NCBI RefSeq assembly: GCF_000292525.1
Contig: NZ_AEYF01000039.1
Coordinates: forward strand, 62,001-126,000
Origin: Rhizobium sp. CCGE 510
Lineage (GTDB): Bacteria; Pseudomonadota; Alphaproteobacteria; Rhizobiales; Rhizobiaceae
Direction of reading: 5' to 3'
DNA length: 64,000 nt
Shown here: one piece after another, positions 37,739 through 46,461 of the stretch
Numbering within the stretch: position 1 is the first letter of the stretch
How the letters are laid out: each line of letters opens with the position of its first letter
Position numbers and translations under genes: made by a program
Notes under the pieces: model-generated
The model's input: the letters and a program-made list of their open reading frames with translations, nothing else
Database searches by the model: none
What the model was told of the DNA's origin: nothing

Positions 37739-39493
37739 ATGCGTACGATTTTTGCCGCGTTTGCGGCCACCACCATCCTTGCGGGCGCCGCTCAGGCGAC
37801 GACGATCTATCCGTTCGATCGCGCGACGATTCTTGCCGGTTCGCCGTTCGATTTCAAGGTCGAACTCAACAAGCAGGTCAAGCCCGAAGACGTGAAGATC
37901 ACGATCAACGGCCAGGACTACAAGACCGTCCTCGGGGTCGAGGCGCAGTTCGTCGAGCTGGAAAAGGGCAAGGATGACAAGGCTCTCGGCTCTGCTCTCC
38001 TGCTGCGCGGCCTGAAGATTTCCGCTTCGGGCGACTATAAGGTCGAAGTTGTCGCCGGCGACGAAACGAAATCCGTCACCTGGAACGTTTACGAAACCGC
38101 CGGTCAGCCGAAAGCCAAGAACATCATCTTCCTGCTCGGCGACGGTCTTTCCGTTGCGCATCGCACCGCCGCCCGCATCATGTCCAAGGGCATGACCGAA
38201 GGTAAGGCGAATGGCCGTCTGAACATGGACGATCTCGATCGCATGGCCTTTATCGGTACCTCGGCGACGAATGCCGTTGCCACCGACTCTGCCAACACCA
38301 TGTCGGCCTACATGACGGGCCATAAGACGGCCGTCAACGCGATCGGCGTTTACGCTGACCGTACGCCGGCATCGCTGGACGACCCGCGTGTCGAAACCTT
38401 CGCGGAAGCCGTTCGGCGCATGACAAAGAAGTCAATCGGCATCGTCGCAACCGCCGAAGTCGAAGACGCGACGCCGGCCGCCGTTGTTTCCCATACCCGC
38501 AACCGCAATGACAAGGCCGACGTCGTCGGCATGCTGCTCGACGTCAAGCCGGAAGTCCTGCTCGGCGGCGGCTCGGCCTATTTCCTCGGCAAGGAGGTCG
38601 CCGGTTCCAAGCGCAAGGACAACCAGGACTACATCAAGCTGTTTCAGGATGCCGGTTACAAGCTTGCGACCGACAAGAACGAGCTCGCAGCCAATGCATC
38701 GGCCGAAGGCAATCTCCTCGGTCTCTTCCACACCGGCAACATGGACGTCACGCTCGACCGCGAGTTCCTGAAGAAGGGCACCGTCGACAAGTTCCCGAAC
38801 CAGCCGGGTCTCGTCGCCATGACCAAGGTTGCGCTCGACCGCCTCTCCAAAAATCCTGATGGTTTCTTCCTGATGGTCGAGGGCTCCTCGATCGACAAGA
38901 TGTCCCATCCGCTCGATTGGGATCGCGCCGTGGTCGAAACCATCGAATTCGACCAGGCGATCGGCGTTGCCCGAGAATTCCAGAAAGCGCATCCCGATAC
39001 GCTGATCGTCGTCACCGGCGACCATACACATGGTGTCTCGATCATCGGCACCGTCGATGACGAGAAGCCCGGCACGGAAATGCGGGAAAAGGTCGGCACC
39101 TATGCCGAGGCTGGTTTCCCGAACTACAAGGACGAAAACGGCGACGGTTATCCCGACAGGATCGACGTCAGCCGCCGCCTGTTCCTGAGTGCCAATAACG
39201 GCCCTGACCACTACGAGACCTTCCGTCCGAAGCTCGACGGTCCATTCGTTCCGGCCGTCCAGAACGAGAAGAAGGAATATGTCGCCAACGAGCAGTACAA
39301 GGATGTTCCCGGCGCGGTCTTCGTTCAGGGCAACCTTCCGAAGGGCAGCGAGAGCGGCGTCCATGCGGTCGACGACGTCGTCCTGCAGTCGGCAGGACCA
39401 GGCTCGGAAGAGTTCCATGGCTACATGGAACAGAGCGACGTCTATCGGGTGCTTGCCGATACTTTCGCGCTCGGTGCCAAGCAGACGAACTGA
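37739..39493 (+). CDS. Secreted alkaline phosphatase
   Basis: 584 residues with a signal peptide (1-20, ending AQA). After an N-terminal beta-rich domain (about 21-120) comes the alkaline phosphatase fold: metal-binding IFLLGDGLS, nucleophile serine in VATDSANTMSAY, LLGGGSAYFLG, MVEGSSIDKMSHPLDW and TGDHTHG. It releases phosphate from esters in the periplasm. The upstream Pho box indicates PhoB control under phosphate limitation. A hairpin follows the stop, so the next genes are likely a separate unit. Confidence 0.94.
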   Translation: MRTIFAAFAATTILAGAAQATTIYPFDRATILAGSPFDFKVELNKQVKPEDVKITINGQDYKTVLGVEAQFVELEKGKDDKALGSALLLRGLKISASGDYKVEVVAGDETKSVTWNVYETAGQPKAKNIIFLLGDGLSVAHRTAARIMSKGMTEGKANGRLNMDDLDRMAFIGTSATNAVATDSANTMSAYMTGHKTAVNAIGVYADRTPASLDDPRVETFAEAVRRMTKKSIGIVATAEVEDATPAAVVSHTRNRNDKADVVGMLLDVKPEVLLGGGSAYFLGKEVAGSKRKDNQDYIKLFQDAGYKLATDKNELAANASAEGNLLGLFHTGNMDVTLDREFLKKGTVDKFPNQPGLVAMTKVALDRLSKNPDGFFLMVEGSSIDKMSHPLDWDRAVVETIEFDQAIGVAREFQKAHPDTLIVVTGDHTHGVSIIGTVDDEKPGTEMREKVGTYAEAGFPNYKDENGDGYPDRIDVSRRLFLSANNGPDHYETFRPKLDGPFVPAVQNEKKEYVANEQYKDVPGAVFVQGNLPKGSESGVHAVDDVVLQSAGPGSEEFHGYMEQSDVYRVLADTFALGAKQTN

Positions 39494-39516
39494 TCCGAAG
39501 CTGATCTCGATCATCG

Positions 39517-39542
39517 TCCCGGCCGTTCAGCGGCCGGGATTT
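39517..39542 (+). terminator. Terminator after the alkaline phosphatase gene
   Basis: TCCCGGCCG (39517-39525) pairs with CGGCCGGGA (39531-39539), followed by TTTGCTT. Confidence 0.65.
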
Positions 39543-39559
39543 GCTTCCTGGAGGTCGCC

Positions 39560-40024
39560 ATGGACATATTCTCTTCGCTGCATCTCAGCCGCCGCCGGCT
39601 GATCGGTGCCGCCGTTGCGCTTCTTCCCTTTACCGCTTCCGCCGTTCGCGCTGGCGACGCTTCGCTCTCCTTCGACGAGCTCTACGGCAAGTTCGGCGTG
39701 CTCGGCCTCGAATTCTCCGACAAGGTGAAGCGCCTCGCCGGCCAGGAAATCGGCATGAAAGGATTCATGGCGCCGCCGCTGAAGGCCGAGGCGCAGTTCT
39801 TCGTGCTCACCGAAGTGCCGATGTCGCTCTGCCCCTTCTGCTCCTCGGATGCGGACTGGCCGGATAATATCGTCGTCGTCTATCTCTTGGAGAAACAGAC
39901 CTTCGTGCAGCCGCGCCAGATGATCGAAGTGCGCGGCACGCTGGAGTACGGCTCCTGGACAGAACCGGAAACCGGCTTCGTCAGCCTGCTGCGCATCCGC
40001 CAGGCCGAATATTTTTCCGTCTGA
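39560..40024 (+). CDS. Tat-type exported small protein with CPFC motif (DUF3299-like)
   Basis: 154 residues. The N-terminus has SRRRLIG (10-16) followed by a hydrophobic stretch and a cleavage-like AVRAG, i.e. a twin-arginine-like signal. The mature part carries a cysteine pair Cys91/Cys94 in CPFCSSDADWPDN, reminiscent of DUF3299 proteins found beside ABC transporters of the Vibrio zrg (zinc) type. It is 6 bases upstream of the ATPase gene. The function is not established; a periplasmic metal-handling partner of the transporter is inferred. Confidence 0.7.
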   Translation: MDIFSSLHLSRRRLIGAAVALLPFTASAVRAGDASLSFDELYGKFGVLGLEFSDKVKRLAGQEIGMKGFMAPPLKAEAQFFVLTEVPMSLCPFCSSDADWPDNIVVVYLLEKQTFVQPRQMIEVRGTLEYGSWTEPETGFVSLLRIRQAEYFSV

Positions 40025-40030
40025 ACCGAT

Positions 40031-40723
40031 ATGCTCGCTCTTTTTATCGAACATCTTGATGTCACCTTCCCGGGCCTGTCTTCGCCGGCGCTGGCGATCG
40101 GCCGCCTGTCGATCGCTGCCGGCAGCAGGGTCGCCATTACAGGCGCGTCCGGCTCCGGCAAGAGCACCTTCGTCAACATCGTTGCCGGGCTGGAGCGAAC
40201 GCGCCAGGGCTGTATCCGCTGGAACGGCGAGGATATCGCCAGTTTTTCGGAAAGCCGGCGTGACCGGTTCCGCGCCGCCAACATCGGCCTGGTCATGCAG
40301 GAGTTCCATCTCTTCCCCGGCCTGTCGGCGGCGGAAAATGTGCTTTTGCCGGCCCGGCTTGCCGGTGCGGCGACCGCTGCCGTCATCGAGCGGGCGCATG
40401 CGCTTTTGAGCACGGTCGGTCTTTCCCGCCCCGGCCAGAAGATCGAAACCATGTCGCGTGGCGAGATGCAGCGCGTGGCGATCGCCCGGGCGCTGCTGCG
40501 CAAGCCCGGCGTCATCATCGCCGACGAGCCGACGGCGAGCCTCGATGCCGAAAGCGGCGAGACAGTCGGCGATCTGATCCTTGATCTTGCCATTGCCGAA
40601 GGCAGCACGCTGATCGTCGTTTCACACGATCAACGCCTGGCCAGTCGACTCGACCGGCGCATCATCTTCGGCTCCGGCCGGATCGTCGACGATTCGGCGG
40701 CAATGGCGGGAGAGGCTGCATGA
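40031..40723 (+). CDS. ABC transporter ATP-binding protein (LolD/MacB class)
   Basis: 230 residues: Walker A GASGSGKST (38-46), Q-loop LVMQEFHLFPGLS, signature MSRGEMQRV (141-149, SRG in place of SGG) and Walker B VIIADEPTA (161-169). This class pairs with FtsX-like permeases and often drives extraction or mechanotransmission, not classic import. It overlaps the permease start by ATGA, so the two are translated together. Confidence 0.93.
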   Translation: MLALFIEHLDVTFPGLSSPALAIGRLSIAAGSRVAITGASGSGKSTFVNIVAGLERTRQGCIRWNGEDIASFSESRRDRFRAANIGLVMQEFHLFPGLSAAENVLLPARLAGAATAAVIERAHALLSTVGLSRPGQKIETMSRGEMQRVAIARALLRKPGVIIADEPTASLDAESGETVGDLILDLAIAEGSTLIVVSHDQRLASRLDRRIIFGSGRIVDDSAAMAGEAA

Positions 40724-41988
40724 TCCGCTTCATCCTTGCCGATCTTCGCCGCCTCTGGGCGGGGTCGCTGGTGGTCGTGCTCTTGGTGGCGCTGGCGACT
40801 GCGCTCGGTGTTTGCGTCGTGTTGCAGGAGCGGGCGCTTCGTCTCGGCAGCGCGCGCGCCGCCGACAAGTTCGATCTCGTCATCGGTGCCGGCGGCAGCG
40901 AGACGCAATTGGTGTTGTCCTCCGTCTTCCTGCGGCCCTCACCTTTGCCGCTGATGCCGGGCGAGGTGTTGGCCAGGCTTGCCGCCGATCCGCGCGTCGA
41001 TTGGGCCGCGCCGATCGGCTTCGGTGATTCCTTCTCCGGCTATCCGATCGTTGGGACGACGGTGACGCTGGCGGATAAGCTCGCCGGCGGCTTCGCCGAG
41101 GGCAAGGTTTTCGCGCGCGAGGGCGAGGCGGTCATCGGCTCCGCCGTCAAGCTGTCGCTCGGGGCTGAGATCAAGCCGATGCACGGCTCCGTGGAAGAGG
41201 GCGGCGAGACCCATACCGAACTCGTCTATCATATCGCCGGTCGCTTGCGGCCGACGGGTACCGCCTGGGATCGGGCCATTCTGGTTCCGGTCCAGGCTGT
41301 CTGGCATATCCATGGCCTGGGGGCGGGCGGGCATGAAGGCGCCGGGGCGGCCAGACGCGATCATGAGCACGCGGGCGCCGATCACGATCAGCATGAGCAT
41401 CACGGCGAGATCGACCCGGATGCCGCCCTTGACGAGAACTGGGCTACGGATGCTCCCGGGCTTCCCGCCATTCTGGTCAAGCCGAAGACGATCGCCGATG
41501 CCTACAAGCTGCGGCAGGACTATCGCAGCGGCAATACCGTCGCCGTCTTCCCCGGTGAGGTGCTGACCAATCTCTACGCCACGCTCGGCGACGCCAAGCA
41601 GATCCTCGTGGCTGTCGCCGCCGGTGCGCAAGCTCTCGTTGCCGCCTCGCTGGTGCTGGTCACGGTCATCCATATCGGCCAGCGCCGCCGCCAGATCGGC
41701 GCGCTGAGGGCCTTCGGCGCTCCGCGCGGCGCGATTTTCGGCATCGTCTGGCTGGAATTCTTCTTCCTGGTGGCAGTCGGCATCGGGCTCGGATTCGCGT
41801 TCGGTTATGCCGCGGCGCTGACCCTATCCGCCATGGTCTCGCAAACGAGCGGGATCGCCATGCCGGTCGGCTTTGCCCGTCAAGACACCGGGCTTGCGGC
41901 GGTGCTGCTCGCCTTTGCCACACTTCTTGCCGCGCTGCCGGCGGTGCTTGCCTACCGGCAATCGCCAGCGCAAGCGCTGAGGGCGTAA
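40720..41988 (+). CDS. FtsX-like ABC permease with histidine-rich loop
   Basis: 422 residues: one N-terminal membrane segment (about 13-35), a large extracytoplasmic domain and three C-terminal membrane segments (about 295-320, 340-370, 390-412), the FtsX/MacB layout. Residues 196-228 contain nine histidines (HIH, HEH, HDQHEHH) with acidic neighbours, a likely divalent-metal binding loop. The start overlaps the ATPase stop (ATGA). With the upstream CPFC protein it resembles zinc-linked transporter loci; zinc is inferred. Confidence 0.88.
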   Translation: MIRFILADLRRLWAGSLVVVLLVALATALGVCVVLQERALRLGSARAADKFDLVIGAGGSETQLVLSSVFLRPSPLPLMPGEVLARLAADPRVDWAAPIGFGDSFSGYPIVGTTVTLADKLAGGFAEGKVFAREGEAVIGSAVKLSLGAEIKPMHGSVEEGGETHTELVYHIAGRLRPTGTAWDRAILVPVQAVWHIHGLGAGGHEGAGAARRDHEHAGADHDQHEHHGEIDPDAALDENWATDAPGLPAILVKPKTIADAYKLRQDYRSGNTVAVFPGEVLTNLYATLGDAKQILVAVAAGAQALVAASLVLVTVIHIGQRRRQIGALRAFGAPRGAIFGIVWLEFFFLVAVGIGLGFAFGYAAALTLSAMVSQTSGIAMPVGFARQDTGLAAVLLAFATLLAALPAVLAYRQSPAQALRA

Positions 41989-42175
41989 CCAGGGCGGGAG
42001 GATCGCTCTGCTGGCTACCAAAGCTCGCCACCGTTAGACTAAAGTCATAATCCCAAAGCCTCTCTCTTTTTGATCTGTCGTTTCTGGCACACTCTCGTCA
42101 GGCGTGTCGCGGCCAGGGGTCTGCTTTGAGGAGAGCAGGTCGCGCGCGTTTTCATCACTCTGTGGAGGACAGACA

Positions 42176-44062
42176 ATGGCAAATGTCGCAAGCATCGACG
42201 GCGCGAAGGCCGGTCCGATGACGAGGGAGGAGAAGAAGGTCATCTTCGCTTCTTCGCTCGGCACCGTTTTCGAATGGTATGATTTCTATCTCTATGGTTC
42301 GCTCGCCACCTATATCGGCGCGACCTATTTCACCCAATATCCCGAGGCGACGCGCAACATCTTCACGCTGCTCGCCTTTGCCGCCGGTTTCCTGGTGCGT
42401 CCCTTCGGTGCGCTGGTGTTCGGCCGTCTTGGCGATCTCGTCGGCCGCAAATATACCTTCCTGGTGACGATCCTGATCATGGGTTTGTCGACCTTCCTGG
42501 TCGGTATCCTGCCGGGTGCCGCCACTATCGGCATTGCTGCGCCGATCATCCTGATCGCGCTGCGCCTGCTCCAGGGTCTGGCCCTTGGCGGTGAATATGG
42601 CGGTGCTGCCACCTATGTCGCCGAACATGCGCCGAACGGGCGCCGCGGTTATTTCACCTCATGGATCCAGACGACGGCGACGCTCGGCCTGTTTCTGTCG
42701 CTGATCGTCATCGTCCTGGTTCAATATCTGATGGGCGCGGTTCAATTCGCCGCCTGGGGCTGGCGCATTCCGTTCCTGGTCTCGGTCGTTCTGCTCGGCG
42801 TCTCTGTATGGATCCGCCTGAAAATGAATGAATCGCCGGCGTTCCAGAAGATGAAGGCGGAAGGCAAGGGCTCCAAGGCGCCGCTGACCGAAGCCTTCGG
42901 GACATGGAAAAATGCCAAGATTGCGATCATCGCACTTCTCGGCGCCACCATGGGCCAGGCGGTTGTCTGGTACGGCGGCCAGTTCTATGCATTGTTCTTC
43001 CTGCAGAACGTCCTGAAGGTAGACCTGCAGTCGGCCAATATCATGGTCGCCATCGCGCTCTTCCTCGCCACGCCATTCTTCGTCATCTTCGGCGGCCTCT
43101 CCGACAAGATCGGCCGCAAGCCGATCATCATGGCGGGCCTTCTCATCGCGGCGGTGACTTATAATCCGCTGTTCAAGGCGATGACCTGGACGGCAAACCC
43201 GGCGCTTGCCGAAGCACAGGCCTCGATCCGGGCAACGGTTACGGCCGATCCGGCGGATTGCAAATTCCAGTTCAATCCGACCGGCACGTCGAAGTTCACC
43301 AATTCCTGCGACGTGGCAACGTCATTCCTGACGAAAAATTCGGTGCCTTATGACGTCGTTCCTGGTCCCGCCGGGCAGCCGGCAACGGTGAAGGTCGGCA
43401 ACGGGACGATTGCGAGCTTCGACGTCGTCGCCGCCGGCGACAAGGCCAAGGGCATGACCGCCGCCTTCGAGAAGGGCGTCAACATCGCGCTCCACGATGC
43501 CGGCTATCCGCTGAAGCGCGGCGCCGCCAAGGTGCCAGATGCCAAGCTCGATGCCTTCATCGCGGCCAATCCGGAACTGTCGCTCAATGCCGATACCGTG
43601 CGCGCCGGCGAGAAGGAAACCCTACCGGCCGCCAAGCTGGTCGAGACCAAGCTGCTGACGGCGGATGAGGCCAATGGCGTCACCGACATGGCGGTCTACA
43701 ACGTCGCCAATGGCGGTACCTTCGCCATGACCGCCGACCCTGCCCGCGTCAACTGGACCGGTACGATCGCCATATTGTTCGTGCTCGTCCTCTATGTGAC
43801 GATGGTCTACGGCCCGATCGCCGCTCTGCTGGTCGAGCTGTTCCCGACCCGCATCCGCTATACCGGCATGTCGCTGCCCTATCACATCGGCAACGGCTGG
43901 TTCGGTGGCTTGCTGCCGGCGACGGCCTTTGCGATGAGCGCGGCTGCGGGCGATATCTATTACGGTCTCTGGTACCCGATCGTCTTTGCGTCGATCACGC
44001 TGGTGATCGGACTGCTCTTCCTGCCGGAAACGAAGAACAGGGATATCAATGCCATGGATTGA
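42176..44062 (+). CDS. MHS-family transporter with large extra loop
   Basis: 628 residues from an ATG at 42176 with GGAGGAC ahead. The MFS/MHS features are clear: FEWYDFYLYG in the first segment and GRLGDLVGRK between segments 2 and 3. Members are usually about 430-550 residues. Here some 185 residues (about 340-525), Ala/Val/Asp-rich and with two cysteines (362, 378), are inserted in the C-terminal half between membrane segments, probably outside the cytoplasm. Relatives move proton-coupled metabolites such as organic acids or osmolytes; the substrate is unknown. Confidence 0.87.
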   Translation: MANVASIDGAKAGPMTREEKKVIFASSLGTVFEWYDFYLYGSLATYIGATYFTQYPEATRNIFTLLAFAAGFLVRPFGALVFGRLGDLVGRKYTFLVTILIMGLSTFLVGILPGAATIGIAAPIILIALRLLQGLALGGEYGGAATYVAEHAPNGRRGYFTSWIQTTATLGLFLSLIVIVLVQYLMGAVQFAAWGWRIPFLVSVVLLGVSVWIRLKMNESPAFQKMKAEGKGSKAPLTEAFGTWKNAKIAIIALLGATMGQAVVWYGGQFYALFFLQNVLKVDLQSANIMVAIALFLATPFFVIFGGLSDKIGRKPIIMAGLLIAAVTYNPLFKAMTWTANPALAEAQASIRATVTADPADCKFQFNPTGTSKFTNSCDVATSFLTKNSVPYDVVPGPAGQPATVKVGNGTIASFDVVAAGDKAKGMTAAFEKGVNIALHDAGYPLKRGAAKVPDAKLDAFIAANPELSLNADTVRAGEKETLPAAKLVETKLLTADEANGVTDMAVYNVANGGTFAMTADPARVNWTGTIAILFVLVLYVTMVYGPIAALLVELFPTRIRYTGMSLPYHIGNGWFGGLLPATAFAMSAAAGDIYYGLWYPIVFASITLVIGLLFLPETKNRDINAMD

Positions 44063-44085
44063 ACGGCGCTTCGGTGCTTGAGAAA

Positions 44086-44118
44086 AAAGGCCCGGCGCTC
44101 ACAAGGCGCCGGGCCTTT
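44086..44118 (+). terminator. Terminator after the MHS transporter gene
   Basis: AAAGGCCCGGCGC (44086-44098) pairs perfectly with GCGCCGGGCCTTT (44106-44118) around a 7-base loop; A-rich on the left, so it may also work leftward. Confidence 0.88.
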
Positions 44119-44126
44119 CATATTAT

Positions 44127-44161
44127 AGCGCCGTGTCTTTTTGAGACACGCAAAGGACGCT
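44127..44161. repeat. Palindromic intergenic repeat (first half of composite type)
   Basis: CGTGTCT pairs with AGACACG, enclosed by AGCG/CGCT. Its unit resembles the left half of the element at 44936-45035; the tail runs into the 3' end of the PAP2 gene. Confidence 0.75.
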
Positions 44162-44174
44162 GAAACCTTTTGAT

Positions 44175-44909
44175 TTATGCAGTTGGAAACAGGCGCTTGG
44201 CGAGCGGCCAGCCATCCGGCATCAGTTTGAACAGCAGGCCGCAGCGGGCAAAAATGATCGCCGTCAGCAGCGAGAACCAGGCACCGAAGGCAAGGCCGGC
44301 GATGACGTCGCTCGGATAATGGGCGCCGACCATGACGCGCGTCATGCCGAGCCAGATGGCGCCGGCGATGAAGACAATGCGGTAGCGCGGAAACAGCAGG
44401 GCAAAGGCGGCGAAGAAGGCGCCGACCGTTGTGGAATGGCCGGATGGGAAACTTTCGAAAGCGGCATGGCCTGAAAAGGGCGTGAAGGAGAACATGCCGT
44501 AGTCGTGAAAATGATCGGGACGCGCCCTGCCGATCGCCCGCTTCAGCAGATTGGCAAGAAGCCCGGAGAAGACGACCGTGGTAAAGAGATAGGCGCCGAT
44601 CCAGCTGACATAGAGTGCCTGCGCCTTGGAGCGTGCCGTCTTCACAAGCTTGTAGCCCGCCCGGCCCTGAAAAAACAGCAGGATGCTGGTGTAGATCAGC
44701 CAGGCGGAATCGCCGAACCCGGTCATCAACTCGCCGAGATGTTTCACCGGCGCGGGCATTTCGCTGGCGCCGATCGGCGCATCGAAGAGCAGCATGGAGA
44801 GGATCACGGCATTGAGCGTGATGAAGAGGCAGGCCTGCCATCGCAAAGGCGGCATGCCGACGCCGCTTCGGCGCCAGCGCCTGTCCAGGGAAGCCCAAAA
44901 TGCCCGCAT
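44175..44909 (-). CDS. PAP2-family membrane phosphatase
   Basis: 244 residues, about six membrane segments. The three PAP2 phosphatase motifs are complete: KRAIGRARP (123-131), PSGH (155-158) and TRVMVGAHYPSD (190-201, Thr replacing the usual Ser). Such enzymes dephosphorylate lipid phosphates; in rhizobia relatives act on lipid A or undecaprenyl/phosphatidylglycerol phosphate. Which lipid is not decidable from sequence. The last codons lie in a repeat tail. Confidence 0.88.
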   Translation of the reverse strand: MRAFWASLDRRWRRSGVGMPPLRWQACLFITLNAVILSMLLFDAPIGASEMPAPVKHLGELMTGFGDSAWLIYTSILLFFQGRAGYKLVKTARSKAQALYVSWIGAYLFTTVVFSGLLANLLKRAIGRARPDHFHDYGMFSFTPFSGHAAFESFPSGHSTTVGAFFAAFALLFPRYRIVFIAGAIWLGMTRVMVGAHYPSDVIAGLAFGAWFSLLTAIIFARCGLLFKLMPDGWPLAKRLFPTA

Positions 44910-44935
44910 TACCGTCGTCCGTTCGAATTCGCCCT

Positions 44936-45035
44936 ACAGCGCCGCACGTCTTTCCGGACATGCAAAACACGCTGTCGAACTTTGAATTGGCGCATAATCC
45001 TTTGCGAAAATCGCTTCCGATTTGGGGTTATGCGC
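44936..45035. repeat. Composite palindromic intergenic repeat, nearly complete
   Basis: First palindrome: ACAGCG (44936) to CGCTGT (44975), with GCACGTC/GGACATGC inside. A spacer CGAACTTTGAATTG follows, then a second palindrome GCGCATAATCC to GGGTTATGCGC (44990-45035). It matches a mosaic element common in Rhizobium chromosomes and lies between PAP2 and leuB. Confidence 0.8.
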
Positions 45036-45133
45036 TCGCTGAAATCCGGCGCAAAAATACACGAGATTGTGGCCGAGAATAGTCCGTTTCGGAGAATTCG
45101 ACCGAGCGGGTTGCGGCTTCTCGGCTCTGGATG

Positions 45134-45165
45134 AAAAAGCCCTTCGCATCCGGGATGCGAAGGGC
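45134..45165 (-). terminator. Terminator of leuB
   Basis: GCCCTTCGCATC (45139-45150) pairs perfectly with GATGCGAAGGGC (45154-45165), loop of 3; read leftward it ends in T5. It lies 23 bases past the leuB stop. Confidence 0.93.
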
Positions 45166-45171
45166 CGGAAC

Positions 45172-45187
45172 TGTTTCACGTGAAATA
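45172..45187. other. parS-like site next to leuB
   Basis: TGTTTCACGTGAAATA matches 15 of 16 parS bases. It fills the gap between the leuB stop codon and the leuB terminator, 39 kb from the site in rsmG. Confidence 0.85.
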
Positions 45188-46300
45188 TCAGGCGGAAAGC
45201 GCCTTGAACTCGGCGAGAATCGCATCGCCCATCTCGACGGTGCCGACCTGCCTTGCGCCGTCGGCCATGATGTCGCCGGTGCGGATGCCCTTGTCGAGCA
45301 CGTTGGCGATCGCCTTTTCCAGATCGTCGGCTTCCTTCACCAGATTGAAGGAGTAACGCAGGCACATGGCGAAGGAGGCGATCATGGCGATCGGGTTGGC
45401 GATGCCCTTGCCGGCAATGTCGGGGGCCGAGCCGTGCACCGGCTCGTAAAGCGCCTTGCGCTTGCCGGTCTTACCGTCAGGCGCGCCGAGCGAGGCCGAC
45501 GGCAGCATGCCGAGCGAGCCGGTCAGCATGGCAGCGACGTCGGAGAGCATGTCGCCGAAGAGATTGTCGGTGACGATGACGTCGAACTGCTTGGGCTGGC
45601 GCACCAGCTGCATGCCGCCGGCATCGGCCAGCATGTGTTCGAGCTGGACGTCAGAATATTTCGCCTTGTGCGTCTCGGTCACCACCTGGTTCCAGAGCAC
45701 GCCTGATTTCATGACGTTGCGCTTTTCCATGGAGCAGACGCGGTTCTGACGCGTGCGGGCCATTTCGAAGGCGACGCCGGCGATGCGCTCGATCTCGTAG
45801 GTGTCGTAGACCTGGGTGTCGATGCCGCGCTTCTGGCCGTTACCGAGATCGATGATTTCCTTCGGTTCGCCGAAATAGACGCCGCCCGTCAGCTCGCGGA
45901 TGATCAGAATGTCGAGGCCTTCGACCAGTTCCGGCTTCAACGACGAGGCCGAGGCAAGAGCCGGATAGCAGATGGCGGGGCGCAGGTTGGCAAACAGCTG
46001 CAGATCCTTGCGCAGCCGCAACAGGCCGGCTTCCGGGCGCACTTCGTAAGGGACGCTATCCCATTTCGGGCCGCCGACGGCACCGAAGAGAACGGCATCG
46101 GCGGCAACCGCCTTCTGCATATCGGATTCCGAGATCGCCGCGCCATGCGCATCATAGGCAGAGCCGCCGACAAGGCCTTCGTCAGTGACGAAACCGCCAT
46201 CCATCGCCTCGTTCATATAGGCGATGATCTTGCGGACCTCGCCCATGGCCTCGGGACCGATGCCGTCACCCGGCAGCAGGAAAAGATTGCGCACAGTCAT
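45188..46300 (-). CDS. leuB: 3-isopropylmalate dehydrogenase
   Basis: NAD-dependent third step of leucine synthesis. 370 residues: LLPGDGIGPE at the start, RELTGGVYFGEPK, the substrate arginine block DTYEIERIAGVAFEMAR, and metal/cofactor region DNLFGDMLSD with HGSAPDIAGKGIANP. The gene ends immediately next to a parS-like palindrome and its terminator. leuD lies 1.2 kb upstream on the same strand, separated by a plus-strand gene. Confidence 0.97.
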   Translation of the reverse strand: MTVRNLFLLPGDGIGPEAMGEVRKIIAYMNEAMDGGFVTDEGLVGGSAYDAHGAAISESDMQKAVAADAVLFGAVGGPKWDSVPYEVRPEAGLLRLRKDLQLFANLRPAICYPALASASSLKPELVEGLDILIIRELTGGVYFGEPKEIIDLGNGQKRGIDTQVYDTYEIERIAGVAFEMARTRQNRVCSMEKRNVMKSGVLWNQVVTETHKAKYSDVQLEHMLADAGGMQLVRQPKQFDVIVTDNLFGDMLSDVAAMLTGSLGMLPSASLGAPDGKTGKRKALYEPVHGSAPDIAGKGIANPIAMIASFAMCLRYSFNLVKEADDLEKAIANVLDKGIRTGDIMADGARQVGTVEMGDAILAEFKALSA

Positions 46301-46461
46301 GAAACCCTCCTGGGAAAAACAAGTTGCGGTTTCTTAGACCCCGGAAATCGGCATTTCAAGCGAGAGAAGCGATGAATCGGTACGCTTCGCGTTGAGCTGT
46401 GACGGTTGCTCCTGTGCCCGCAAAAGGATTAAAACCGGCCAGCCCACCCTTTTGTCCGCGG

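Noticed and set aside
36213..37895. Long plus-strand frame opposite asd
   Set aside because: It crosses the asd gene, its terminator and the Pho box, and has no recognisable domain.
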